Origin: Thermomonas paludicola
GTDB taxonomy: Bacteria > Pseudomonadota > Gammaproteobacteria > Xanthomonadales > Xanthomonadaceae
NCBI RefSeq assembly: GCF_024498955.1
Contig: NZ_CP093311.1
Span: forward strand, 930,001 to 994,000
Direction: 5' to 3'
Length of the DNA: 64,000 nucleotides
The notes under the pieces: model-generated
Databases searched by the model: none
What the model was told of the DNA's origin: nothing
The model's input: the letters and a program-made list of their open reading frames with translations, nothing else
Shown here: positions 25,551-34,450 of the stretch, in pieces
Layout of the letters: each line of letters opens with the position of its first letter
How positions within the stretch are numbered: position 1 is the stretch's first letter
Position numbers and translations under genes: made by a program

Positions 25551-27158
25551 GTGTCAGACAACCCTCAAGGCGGCATCGCTCCTTTCGATCCGCGGCCGGT
25601 CTATCAAGATTCTGTGGCGGCGTTGAACCGCGCGGAATGGCCGCAGGCGCTGGCATTGTCCACGGGCCTGCTGCCGCGCATCCCGCCACATGCCGGCGTG
25701 CATTTCGTGGCAGGCGTGGCCGCGTTGAACATGCAGATGATGCCGCAGGCGCTGCATCACCTGCAGGCAGCCGTGCATTTGAACCCCACCCGTGCCGACT
25801 ATGCCGCGCAGCTTGCCAAGGCGCTGATGGATGGCCGATTGATGCGTCAGGCCACGACTGTGGCGGAACAGGCGCTGGCCGCAGGCCCGGCGGATGCGAT
25901 GACGGCAGACACCTTGGGCGTGGTCTTCACTCGCGCCAACCAGCATGCCAAGGCGCTGTCGATGTACGAACTGGCAATCAGGCTGTTCCCGCAACAGGCT
26001 TCGTATCACTTCAACCTGGCGACCTCGTTGACCTTCGCGGGGCGCCTGCGAGAAGCAGCAGAGGGATACGAGGCTTGTATTGCCCGTGAACCCCGCTACT
26101 GGAAGGCGCATCTCGCCTTGGCCAAGCTGCGCAAGGCCACCAACGACGCCAACCATGTCGATCGCTTGCAGGGGCTGCTGGTCACGCCGGCTGGCGGCAG
26201 CAATGCGGCCCGGATGTATCTGAACCTGGCGATGTCGAAAGAGCTGGAAGATCTCGGGCAGGATGCGCGGGCTTTCGCGCATTTGCTGTCCGGGAAGGCG
26301 GCGGGTCGCGAAGGACGGGATTATGATATTGACCGCGACGCCGCCCTGTTCCAAGCCTTGATGGAGGCATTCCCGGAGGGAAGTGGGGAAGGTGGTGACG
26401 GCTGTGACAGTGCGGCGCCGATTTTCGTGATCGGCATGCCGCGTACAGGCACGACGCTGGTCGACCGCATCCTCTCCAGCCATCCCGAGGTGCATTCCGC
26501 CGGAGAGTTGCAGAATTTCGGGGTGGTGCTCAAGCGTTCGTCCGGCAGCATGACGCCGGAGCTGATCGACGTGGATTGCATCCGTCGCGCCAGCAACCTG
26601 CCGTGGCGACAAGTAGGCGAGGCCTACATCGAGAGCACGCGCCCGGGGACCGATGTCCGACCGCGCTTCGTGGACAAGCTGCCGCACAACTTCCTATATG
26701 CCGGCCACATCGCCCGTGCGCTGCCCAATGCCAGGATCATCTGTCTGCGGCGCAACCCGATGGACACCTGTCTGGGTAACTTCCGTCAACTGTTCACCCA
26801 GAATACGCCGTACTACGACTACTCCTTCGACCTGCTCGATACCGGCCGTTACTATCTTCTGTTCGATCGGCTGATGCGGCATTGGCGGCAGGTGCTACCA
26901 GGGCGCATTCTGGAAGTTGACTACGAGTCCATCGTGGACGCGCAGGAGGCCAGCACGCGGCTGTTGCTCGAGCACTGCGGGTTGGCGTGGGATCCGGCTT
27001 GTCTGCGGTTTCCGGAAAACACCGCGCCGGTGGCCACGGCGAGCGCCGTACAGGTGCGCGAGCCCTTGCATCGCAATGCCCTGCAGCGCTGGAAGCGCTT
27101 CGAGACGCAGCTTGCGCCTTTGCGTGCCCTGCTGGAAGAAGCCGGCATCGTGGTCTGA
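25551..27158 (+). CDS. TPR-repeat sulfotransferase
   Basis: This 535-residue cytoplasmic protein has two parts. Residues about 15-255 form tetratricopeptide repeats (for example FVAGVAALNMQMMPQALHHL and LGVVFTRANQHAKALSMYELAIRLFP). Residues about 285-530 form a PAPS-dependent sulfotransferase domain. FVIGMPRTGTTLVDRILSSH is the 5'-phosphosulphate loop; RFVDKLPHNFLYAGHIARALPNARIICLRRNPMDTCLGNF holds the 3'-phosphate-binding region. The substrate is unknown; TPR-sulfotransferases in proteobacteria often lie beside TonB-dependent receptors, as here. The GTG start at 25551 has GGAG eleven bases upstream, which is weak, but no better in-frame start exists. Confidence 0.85.
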   Translation: MSDNPQGGIAPFDPRPVYQDSVAALNRAEWPQALALSTGLLPRIPPHAGVHFVAGVAALNMQMMPQALHHLQAAVHLNPTRADYAAQLAKALMDGRLMRQATTVAEQALAAGPADAMTADTLGVVFTRANQHAKALSMYELAIRLFPQQASYHFNLATSLTFAGRLREAAEGYEACIAREPRYWKAHLALAKLRKATNDANHVDRLQGLLVTPAGGSNAARMYLNLAMSKELEDLGQDARAFAHLLSGKAAGREGRDYDIDRDAALFQALMEAFPEGSGEGGDGCDSAAPIFVIGMPRTGTTLVDRILSSHPEVHSAGELQNFGVVLKRSSGSMTPELIDVDCIRRASNLPWRQVGEAYIESTRPGTDVRPRFVDKLPHNFLYAGHIARALPNARIICLRRNPMDTCLGNFRQLFTQNTPYYDYSFDLLDTGRYYLLFDRLMRHWRQVLPGRILEVDYESIVDAQEASTRLLLEHCGLAWDPACLRFPENTAPVATASAVQVREPLHRNALQRWKRFETQLAPLRALLEEAGIVV

Positions 27159-27185
27159 TCCGGTTTCCACGTACGCGGCGCATTG

Positions 27186-27212
27186 AAAAACCCCGCCTTG
27201 CGGCGGGGTTTT
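27186..27212. terminator. Bidirectional rho-independent terminator
   Basis: AAAACCCCGCC / GGCGGGGTTTT type hairpin (stem 27187-27197 with 27202-27212, loop TTGC) with A- and T-runs on both strands. It lies between the convergent sulfotransferase and TonB-dependent receptor genes. Confidence 0.8.
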
Positions 27213-27234
27213 GGTGGTGTTGCTGCGGCTAGGC

Positions 27235-30153
27235 TTACTTCTTGCCGAAGCTCCACTTGGCCTCGAGATAGTAGGCGCGGCCCAGTACGTCGAAGTTGTA
27301 GCTGTTGTACGGCTCATCGCTGTTGCCCGCGTAGGAGCTTACGTCCATGTCCGGCATCCGGTTGGCGATGTTGTTGACCAGGAAGGACACCTTCAGCGAG
27401 TCGCTGACATCGAAGTTCACGCTGCCATTGAAGGTGGTGTAGGAGCCCAACCGGCCGGCACCGGCGAATGCATAGCCGGTCTTGTCCACGGTGCTGCGAT
27501 AGTTCGGTGTCGGGCCGAGGTAGTTGGCATACAGGGTGGTGGTCCAGCGATCCTTGTTCCAGCTGGCCGAGACGTTCGCCTTGACCTTCGGGTCGGTGCT
27601 GTAGTACGGGTCGTTCAGGGCATCGCGGACAGGATTGGTCGGGTACTGCTGGAACTGATGCCGGAGATTCCGGGTCCAGGAGCCGGACATCGTCAGGGCG
27701 CCGTAGGCCCCCAGGTCCTGGCGATAGTTCAGGTCAAGGGTGAGCGCATTCAGGGTTTCCTTGGCGACGTTGACCTTCTGGACGAAGATACCCTGCACCA
27801 CGCCATTGGCGCCGCGGGTGATCTGCGACAGCGCGGCCACGCAGCTGCCGGAATTGATATCCAGCACGCCGCGACGGCAGTCCGATTCGTCGCGCATCAA
27901 CTGATCGACGTCCTGGTTGGCGACTTCATCACGGATATCCCAGTGGTGGTAATCCAGGCTGGCCGAGAACTTGGAAGTCGGGGCCCAGACCACGCCGTAA
28001 CTCCACACGGTGGCGTTGATCGGTTTCAGGTCCCTGTTGCCTGAAGAAGTACCCTTGTACTGCAAGTCAGAGAAGCGTGCCGGGCAATTCTGCACATTGC
28101 CTGCATCAAAGCCGAGCAGGGCGCAGTTGTAGTAGTCCACGGTGCCGCTGTAGAAGCCGCTGATGCCCTGGAACTGGTCGGCCAGCGTGGGTGCCTTGAA
28201 CGCATTGCCATACTTTCCGCGCAGCAGCAACGATTCGAACGGGCGGTATTCGATCCCCAGGCTGTAGGTCGGTTTGCTGATGGTTTCACCGGCGGCACGG
28301 AAGCCGTCATAGCGGGCCGAGGCGGAGATGGTCAGCGGTTCCCACACAGGCAGGCGCAGCTCACCGGTCAGCGAGTAACGCGAACGCTGGCCTTGGCCGC
28401 TCACCGCGGTGGTGCCCCAGATCTTGCCGTTCAACAGCAGCGGATCCGGATCATAGCGCCAGCCTTGGGTGCCGGCTTCCATCGCGATCGCCGCACCGGC
28501 ATCGCCGCCCGGCAGCGTGAACAGGGCGCTGTTGGTGAACTGCACGCGCAACATGTTGTCGTATGTGCGGCTGCGCGAATTGGTCTGACCCATGAAGCTG
28601 TAGAAATCAGCCGGCGACATCAGCTTGTAGAACGCCGCGTAGTCCGGGGTGAACACCGGGTAGGCATCGAAGTACGGATCCAAGCCCTGTTGCGGGCCCA
28701 GCACGTGCTGCTGGAAGTAATCGTTGATCGGATCCGCCAAGCGGGCCAGGCTGGTCTCGGTCAAGCGGTAGTAGGTGCGGGACAGGCTGATATCGTAATC
28801 CCAGTTCGACTCATCGCTCAGGGTGCCGTTCACGCCCAAGGTGATGGCATACGACGCGCTGGTATTGCGAGCCATCGAGTTTTCCCACCCGCCCATGTCC
28901 TCGGGGGTGAAGGCGCGTTGCAGGTTCAGCAAGTCGCCACCCGGTAGCGACGCAAGGCAGTCGGGGTCGTTGCCACAAATCTGGTCGCCATAGGCATCGG
29001 CGATGCCGGTACCGATGCGCGGGTCGAAGAAATACCCCCACTTCACGCTGGTGCCCCACCAGGTGTAGCCGGAACCGACGTGGTACTTCACCTTTTCGTG
29101 GTTGAGCAGCAGGTCGGCATAGAGCTGTGCATTGCTGTTGATGTTGAAAGTCGAGTGCGCGTACAGCTGCACGCCTTCCTTTTCATTTTTCAGCGTGCGA
29201 TAGCCCGGGGTGTAGAACGAGCCGCAGTAATTCTCATCGCCGAAGCCGGGGCGGGTCTGAACCTGCACCGTGCCATCGAAACCCGCCTTGACATTGGCGC
29301 AGTTGTTGGGATCCAGGAAGTGGTAGCTGGTGAACGGGCTGTACACGAGCCAGTCACGGCTGGCCAAGGCCGGTGCACCGTTGTAGCCGTGGGTGTTGAA
29401 CTGCTTGGTGAGGTCACGCTGGGAGGCCCATACCGGATCGCTTTTCTCGGCTTGCAGGCCGAGCAGGGTGTTCCAGCGGTTGTCGGCGCTGCTCACGCTG
29501 GTGGCGAAGCTGACACGACCACTCTTGCCGCCGCCCTCGCTGAAGCCGCCGATGCGGCCGCTGACGACGCTGCCTTCGATGCTCTTCTTGAGGATGATGT
29601 TGACCACGCCGGCGATGGCGTCGGAGCCATAAAGCGACGACTGGCCACCCGGCAGGATCTCGATGCGCTCGACCAGCTCCACCGGGATGCCGCTGATGTT
29701 GTTGAACACGTCGGAGCCGTTGTACAGCGCCGGGTAGTTCGCCATCGGGCGGCCGTCGATCAGGTACTTCACGTAGCTGGCGGACAGGCCGAACAGGCTG
29801 AGTGTCTCGGCACCCTGGGTGAAGCCGCCGGAAGTCTGGCTGTTCTGCACGCCGCCGGTGGCGAAGCTGCTCTTCTGCAGCACTTCGGCGACGTTGTTGA
29901 AGCCACGGGCCTGGATGTCTTCGGCGGAAATGATGGTGACTGGGACGAAGGTCTCGACCTGGGTCTGCGGGATCAACGAACCGGTAACAACGACCTTGTC
30001 CAGATCCGTCGCCTTCTGGCTTTTCGGCGCAGCAGCCTGATCTTGAGTTTGCTGATCCTGCGCGAACGCTGCGGCGGGCAGAAGCAGGGCAGCAGCCAGT
30101 GCGATCGTCAGCCGATTGCGCAAAATGGAGGGGCGATGTTGTGCGGAAATCAT
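27235..30153 (-). CDS. TonB-dependent outer-membrane receptor
   Basis: This 972-residue protein has a signal peptide ending AAAFAQ, then a TonB-box-like stretch (DLDKVVVTGS). A plug domain follows (about 55-185, PVTIISAEDIQARGFNNVAEVLQ ... ERIEILPGGQSSLYGSDAIAGVVNIILKK). A large 22-strand type barrel ends YYLEAKWSFGKK. Most barrels end in an aromatic residue; here two Lys and a Gly follow the Phe. The ligand is unknown; plug sequences of this kind occur in xanthomonad receptors for peptides and glycans. AAAGGA lies six bases before the ATG. The promoter region carries an extended -10 and a palindrome. Confidence 0.92.
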   Translation of the reverse strand: MISAQHRPSILRNRLTIALAAALLLPAAAFAQDQQTQDQAAAPKSQKATDLDKVVVTGSLIPQTQVETFVPVTIISAEDIQARGFNNVAEVLQKSSFATGGVQNSQTSGGFTQGAETLSLFGLSASYVKYLIDGRPMANYPALYNGSDVFNNISGIPVELVERIEILPGGQSSLYGSDAIAGVVNIILKKSIEGSVVSGRIGGFSEGGGKSGRVSFATSVSSADNRWNTLLGLQAEKSDPVWASQRDLTKQFNTHGYNGAPALASRDWLVYSPFTSYHFLDPNNCANVKAGFDGTVQVQTRPGFGDENYCGSFYTPGYRTLKNEKEGVQLYAHSTFNINSNAQLYADLLLNHEKVKYHVGSGYTWWGTSVKWGYFFDPRIGTGIADAYGDQICGNDPDCLASLPGGDLLNLQRAFTPEDMGGWENSMARNTSASYAITLGVNGTLSDESNWDYDISLSRTYYRLTETSLARLADPINDYFQQHVLGPQQGLDPYFDAYPVFTPDYAAFYKLMSPADFYSFMGQTNSRSRTYDNMLRVQFTNSALFTLPGGDAGAAIAMEAGTQGWRYDPDPLLLNGKIWGTTAVSGQGQRSRYSLTGELRLPVWEPLTISASARYDGFRAAGETISKPTYSLGIEYRPFESLLLRGKYGNAFKAPTLADQFQGISGFYSGTVDYYNCALLGFDAGNVQNCPARFSDLQYKGTSSGNRDLKPINATVWSYGVVWAPTSKFSASLDYHHWDIRDEVANQDVDQLMRDESDCRRGVLDINSGSCVAALSQITRGANGVVQGIFVQKVNVAKETLNALTLDLNYRQDLGAYGALTMSGSWTRNLRHQFQQYPTNPVRDALNDPYYSTDPKVKANVSASWNKDRWTTTLYANYLGPTPNYRSTVDKTGYAFAGAGRLGSYTTFNGSVNFDVSDSLKVSFLVNNIANRMPDMDVSSYAGNSDEPYNSYNFDVLGRAYYLEAKWSFGKK

Positions 30154-30467
30154 GGGTATTCCTTTATTTCAATGTTGCGGATCAAGTTAGGCGTGAGATT
30201 CTTGCCAGCCCAATAAAGGGGAGTGGGCGGCTTTGCGGCGCAAGATAAAGCGATCAGTCAGTTAAGTAGGATCACAGGATCTGTGGCCGGATACGGCTAA
30301 AACCTCCTGTAATCATAACATTGTGTTAACAATGCTCATGTCGGCATCGCGGACGCCTACTGCGGGCAGTCCTGAATTTTGTGACACATGCCGCAGGATT
30401 TCTGCGCCGCGAGGGATGGGGGGGGGTGCAAGCGTTAAAATCGCAGGCCCCGAATGGTTTTCGACAC
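30154..30467. promoter_or_regulatory. Divergent intergenic region between TonB receptor and apbC
   Basis: This 314-base AT-richer stretch holds no gene. On the minus strand an extended -10 TGTTATGAT (30320-30312) is a likely receptor promoter with a leader of about 150 bases. It overlaps the palindrome CATTGT-GTTA-ACAATG at 30319-30334. On the plus strand TAAAAT (30436-30441), 26 bases before the apbC ATG, is a possible -10. Confidence 0.55.
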
Positions 30468-31313
30468 ATGTCCCGCCTTCCGTCCCACGCCGTACAGGGC
30501 GAGCTCAAACCGCTGCCCAATGCCCACAACATCATCGCCGTCGGTTCCGGCAAGGGGGGGGTGGGCAAGTCCACGACCGCGGTCAATCTGGCGCTGGCGC
30601 TGGCGGCGGAGGGTTTGAAGGTCGGGCTGCTGGATGCCGACGTGTACGGTCCCAGCGTGCCGACCATGCTGGGGTTGTCGGGTCGCCCCGACAGCCCCGA
30701 TGGCAAGAGCATCGAGCCGATGCGGGCGCACGGGATCGAGGCGATGTCGATCGGCCTGCTGGTGGGCGACGACACGCCGATGATCTGGCGCGGGCCGATG
30801 GCCACGCAGGCGCTGACCCAGCTGCTGCGCGATACCCGCTGGGGTGATCTGGACGTGTTGGTGGTGGATCTGCCGCCAGGTACCGGCGACATCCAGCTGA
30901 CCATGGCGCAGAAGATCCCGGTGGCCGGCGCGGTGGTGGTGACCACGCCGCAGGAAGTGGCCACGATGGATGCGCGCAAGGCCTTGAAAATGTTCGAGAA
31001 GGTCGATATCGCGGTGCTGGGGCTGGTGGAGAACATGGCCGCCCACGTGTGTTCCAACTGCGGTCATTCCGAACACATTTTCGGCGAGGGCGGGGCGCAG
31101 TGGATGTCCAAGCAGTACGGGGTGCCGGTGCTGGGCACGCTGCCGCTGGAAATAGGCATCCGCGAGCAGGGTGACGCCGGCGTGCCGATCATGGTGGCCA
31201 AGCCCGATTCCGCCGCCGCGCAGGCGTATCGAACCACTGCGCGCGCGCTGCTGGAACAATTGGCCAAGCGGCCCAAGGTGCGCACCGGGATCATGGCCTC
31301 GCTGCTGGGGTGA
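30468..31313 (+). CDS. apbC: Iron-sulphur cluster carrier ATPase ApbC/Mrp
   Basis: This 281-residue P-loop ATPase delivers Fe-S clusters to apo-proteins. It has the deviant Walker A motif [21 protein letters not shown] near residue 25, the [16 protein letters not shown] segment and the C-X2-C motif [13 protein letters not shown] that bridges the cluster in the dimer. It lacks the N-terminal MIP18/DUF59 domain of the longer E. coli Mrp (369 residues), as in other xanthomonads. The start at ATG 30468 gives the usual short N-terminus; a longer frame to 30381 has no support. No Shine-Dalgarno sequence is seen. In xanthomonads apbC is usually followed by dcd, as here. Confidence 0.92.
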   Translation: MSRLPSHAVQGELKPLPNAHNIIAVGSGKGGVGKSTTAVNLALALAAEGLKVGLLDADVYGPSVPTMLGLSGRPDSPDGKSIEPMRAHGIEAMSIGLLVGDDTPMIWRGPMATQALTQLLRDTRWGDLDVLVVDLPPGTGDIQLTMAQKIPVAGAVVVTTPQEVATMDARKALKMFEKVDIAVLGLVENMAAHVCSNCGHSEHIFGEGGAQWMSKQYGVPVLGTLPLEIGIREQGDAGVPIMVAKPDSAAAQAYRTTARALLEQLAKRPKVRTGIMASLLG

Positions 31314-31315
31314 GC

Positions 31316-31413
31316 GGGGGTTTCGAGCGGCTTTGCCGCGAGCCCGCGAACGCCCGTCGGCCTGCCAGCCGACGGGCCGGGTCAGGGGGTTTCGAGCGGC
31401 TTTGCCGCGAGCC
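31316..31413. repeat. Two 29-base direct repeats flanking a hairpin
   Basis: Identical 29-base copies lie at 31316-31344 and 31385-31413. Each contains GAGCGGCTTTGCCGCGAGCC, a small stem (GCGGC-TTT-GCCGC). Between them is a 10-bp perfect hairpin GCCCGTCGGC / GCCGACGGGC (31352-31377). The arrangement resembles a pair of REP elements; it fills the apbC-dcd gap. Confidence 0.75.
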
Positions 31414-31473
31414 ATTGGGCCGGGTGCCCGCGCTTGCCTTAAACTTGCCGGTTCTGCACTGGGATCAAATCGC

Positions 31474-32046
31474 ATGAGCATCAAGAGCGACCGCTGGATT
31501 CGCCGCATGGCCGAACAGCAGGGCATGATCGAGCCGTATCAGCCCGGCCAGGTCAAGCAGTCCGAGGCCGGCCGCATCGTCAGCTATGGCACGTCCAGCT
31601 ACGGCTATGACGTGCGCTGCTCGCGCGAGTTCAAGGTCTTCACCAACATCAATTCGACGATCGTCGATCCCAAGCACTTCGATCCGAAGAGCTTCGTCGA
31701 TATTGAGGCGGATGAATGCATCATCCCGCCCAACTCCTTCGCCTTGGCGCGCACCGTCGAATACTTCCGCATCCCGCGCGACACGCTCGTCGTCTGCCTC
31801 GGCAAGAGCACCTACGCGCGCTGCGGGATCATTGTCAACGTCACCCCGCTGGAACCGGAGTGGGAAGGGCACGTGACGCTGGAATTCAGCAACACCACGC
31901 CGCTGCCGGCGCGCATCTACGCCAACGAAGGCGTGGCGCAGATGCTGTTCTTCCAGGCCGATGCCGACGATGTCTGCGAAACCTCGTACAAGGATCGCGG
32001 CGGCAAGTACCAGGGCCAGACCGGGGTCACCCTGCCCAAGACCTGA
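31474..32046 (+). CDS. dcd: dCTP deaminase
   Basis: This 190-residue homotrimeric enzyme deaminates dCTP to dUTP, the main source of dUMP for thymidylate in gamma-proteobacteria. Signature segments are [58 protein letters not shown] and the C-terminal [20 protein letters not shown]; only family landmarks are quoted. The catalytic Glu lies in the TLEFSNT stretch. The length equals that of E. coli Dcd plus or minus three residues. The ATG at 31474 is fixed by [13 protein letters not shown]. It follows apbC after a 160-base repeat-filled gap. Confidence 0.96.
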   Translation: MSIKSDRWIRRMAEQQGMIEPYQPGQVKQSEAGRIVSYGTSSYGYDVRCSREFKVFTNINSTIVDPKHFDPKSFVDIEADECIIPPNSFALARTVEYFRIPRDTLVVCLGKSTYARCGIIVNVTPLEPEWEGHVTLEFSNTTPLPARIYANEGVAQMLFFQADADDVCETSYKDRGGKYQGQTGVTLPKT

Positions 32047-32092
32047 CGGCGCGGCGTTTGCCGCCCGCCATCATGCCGCCCGCGTTGCCCGC

Positions 32093-33895
32093 TCAGCGGG
32101 CGGTCGGGCTTGCTGGCGCCGTGGCCGCTGCGACCGGCGCGGTCCACAGCTTTGCTTCCGGCTTGCCGCCCAGCATCTGCGCGCGCACCAACGGGATCGG
32201 CGGGCCTCCATAGCTCAGGAACTGGTCGTGGAAGGCTTTCAGTGCATTGGCGCCGGGATGTGCGGCAGTCCAGTCCTGGCGCAACTGCATGATCATCAGC
32301 TTGCCCATGGTGTAGTTCAGATAGGCCGGGTCGTAGGTGCCGCGCGCGGCTTGCTGGCGGGCATTGCCGGGGTCCTGGAAGGCCTTGTCCTTGAACAGTT
32401 GCTCGGATTGGGCCACCGTCATGCCGCCGGTATGCAGGCCAATCGTCGAGACGAAGCGCACATCCCGCAGCAGCGCCTCGCTGAGCTGGCCGATGTGGGT
32501 TTCCGGCGTGGAGTCGCCCAGCCCTGCATCGAACATCATTTCCTCGGTGTAGTGCGCCCAGCCTTCGGCGAACGCATAGCCGACGAACAGCTGGCCAAAC
32601 GTCCAGTCGGCGCGGTTGGAATGCAGGAATTGCAGGAAGTGGCCCGGCCAGACTTCGTGCGCGGAGGTGAACAGCAGGACCGACTTGCCCGGCACGTACG
32701 CCGTCTGATCCGCCTTCGGCCAGGTTGGATCGGGCGGGGCGATGTAATAGACCGACGGCAGGCCCGTTTCATACGGGCCGGGGATCTCGATGTAGGCGAA
32801 GTTCCAGCGGTTGAACGGCGGCGCTTCCTCGACCTTGGCTTGCTCGGTGCCTGGAATGGTCACCAGGTCCTTGTCGAGGATGAACTGGCGCAGGCTGTCC
32901 AACTGCTTGCGCGCGCCTTCCACCGCGCCACCTTCCGGCTTGTCCGCGTTGACCTTGGCGACGCAGTCGGCCAGCGACTTGCCGGCCGCGTACACATCGC
33001 ACGCGGTCTTGAGCGAGGCCAGGTTGCGGGCCAGGTCTGCGTCTGCCGCGGCTTTGAGCTGATCCAGCGGGATATCGACCAGTTCAGTGGCATGCAGCAT
33101 CTTCGCGAACTTGCCGGCACCCAGCGCGAAGTCCTGCGTGGCGTTCGGCGCCTGCGCCTTCAGCCAGTCGGCCATGTCCTGGGTGGCCTTGATCGCAGCG
33201 GCATTGCTGGCCTTGAAGCGCGCTTGCAGGGCGTCATCCTTGACCTCGGCAAAAATGCCCGGCACGTCGGTCTTGAAGAAACTGGCATAGCCGGCGAACG
33301 AGTTCACGCCCAGGTCGATGTAGCTGGCCGGCAACGGCAGCTTGAAGTTGGCCTTGATCTGTCCGATCGCCTTGGGCAGCGCTTCCTGATAGGCCACGAA
33401 CGCGGCCATGCGTTGCGGCAGCGGCGCGTAGGGACGGGTCAGGTACATGCTGGGCGACAAGTCGCCGGTATAGAAACCCGGGTTGTTGTACGCAAAGCCG
33501 GAATCCTCCAGCCAGAACAATTGGCCGTCGATCACCGCCAACACGTAATCGCGCTGGAAGCGGCTCTTTTCGTCGAGCTTGTCGTCGCCGAACGCTGCGA
33601 ACGCGTTGCGCTGTGCATGCAGCCAGTCGGCGGTGGCCTTCAGGCCTTGCGGCGAATAGTCGGGAAGCTTGCCGTCGAATTCGTGCTTGCCGGAGTTGGC
33701 GCCGAACACCGGGTTGTGCCGGAACGCACCATCGATGAACGCGGCGACGGCGGCTTTGAGCGCGGCAGTGTCGTTGGCGGTCGTGGATGCGGCGGGGGCT
33801 GGTGCGGGCGCGGTCTGCGCCGTTTCCTTCGTGCAAGCGGTGGCCAGTGCAAGGGTGATGCAGGATGTCAGGGCCAAAATCCGGAGCGGGCGCAT
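32093..33895 (-). CDS. DUF885 family lipoprotein, likely metallopeptidase
   Basis: This 600-residue protein has a lipoprotein signal MRPLRILALTSCITLALATAC; Cys21 would be acylated. The mature N-terminus is Ala/Pro/Thr-rich. The DUF885 domain fills the rest. SAHEVWPGHFLQFLH near residue 412 resembles a zinc-peptidase His-Glu-X-X-X-X-His site, and EGWAHYTEEMM near 445 supplies a further Glu. Such proteins are thought to be dipeptidyl- or carboxypeptidase-like, but the activity here is unproven. The ATG at 33895 was chosen for the lipobox; a longer frame to 33958 has none. It is convergent with dcd. Confidence 0.85.
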   Translation of the reverse strand: MRPLRILALTSCITLALATACTKETAQTAPAPAPAASTTANDTAALKAAVAAFIDGAFRHNPVFGANSGKHEFDGKLPDYSPQGLKATADWLHAQRNAFAAFGDDKLDEKSRFQRDYVLAVIDGQLFWLEDSGFAYNNPGFYTGDLSPSMYLTRPYAPLPQRMAAFVAYQEALPKAIGQIKANFKLPLPASYIDLGVNSFAGYASFFKTDVPGIFAEVKDDALQARFKASNAAAIKATQDMADWLKAQAPNATQDFALGAGKFAKMLHATELVDIPLDQLKAAADADLARNLASLKTACDVYAAGKSLADCVAKVNADKPEGGAVEGARKQLDSLRQFILDKDLVTIPGTEQAKVEEAPPFNRWNFAYIEIPGPYETGLPSVYYIAPPDPTWPKADQTAYVPGKSVLLFTSAHEVWPGHFLQFLHSNRADWTFGQLFVGYAFAEGWAHYTEEMMFDAGLGDSTPETHIGQLSEALLRDVRFVSTIGLHTGGMTVAQSEQLFKDKAFQDPGNARQQAARGTYDPAYLNYTMGKLMIMQLRQDWTAAHPGANALKAFHDQFLSYGGPPIPLVRAQMLGGKPEAKLWTAPVAAATAPASPTAR

Positions 33896-34042
33896 GGGCA
33901 GTTCCAGCGGATAGTGAGCCGCCAGCCTATGCCGATGCCGGGCGGCGCACAACGGCACCCACCCGCCGGGAAACCGCGCCTGCCGATGGCCCCCGCAGTG
34001 CCGGGTATCACGCGTTGAATGCCCCGGTTCTCCGGGGGAGCG

Positions 34043-34450
34043 TCAACCCAGCGCGCTGCGCAGCGCAGTCACCCGCTCGATCAATTCTTCAGGCGCATAC
34101 GGCCGGACGTTGGCCGCCCCCCACACTGGGCGCGGCCAGGCGATGTCGGTGCGGAACCGCGCGATGACATGCACGTGCAGCTGTGGCACCAGATTGCCGA
34201 GTGCCGCGACATTGAGCTTGTCAGGCTTGAAGAGCGTCTTGAGGACGCGCGAAGCGGCGTCGATTTCGGCAGTCAACTGGCTGCGCTGGGCTGCATCCAG
34301 GTCAATGATCTCCACTGCATCGGCCACTTTGGGCACCAGCACCAGCCATGGATGATTGGCGTCGTCCATCAGCCGGACTTCGCACAGTTTCAGGTCGATG
34401 ACCGGCGCAGTGTCGTCGGCCAGGCGAGGATCCAGGTGCCATGCGTTCAT
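34043..34450 (-). CDS. HIT family hydrolase
   Basis: This 135-residue histidine-triad protein has the catalytic motif PQLHVHVIARF (His-phi-His-phi, with the third position Ile rather than the usual His-phi-His-phi-His) near residue 95. HPWLVLVPKVADAVEIIDLD is the usual N-terminal strand. HIT proteins hydrolyse nucleotidyl or dinucleotide substrates; the substrate here is unknown. The ATG at 34450 overlaps the stop of the upstream hydrolase gene as ATGA, which shows coupling and decides the start against a longer frame to 34489. Confidence 0.85.
   Translation of the reverse strand: MNAWHLDPRLADDTAPVIDLKLCEVRLMDDANHPWLVLVPKVADAVEIIDLDAAQRSQLTAEIDAASRVLKTLFKPDKLNVAALGNLVPQLHVHVIARFRTDIAWPRPVWGAANVRPYAPEELIERVTALRSALG

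Noticed and set aside
31961..34018. Long plus-strand frame opposite the DUF885 lipoprotein
   Set aside because: The minus-strand frame has a lipobox, a zinc-site-like motif and family match; the plus frame has no recognisable protein features.
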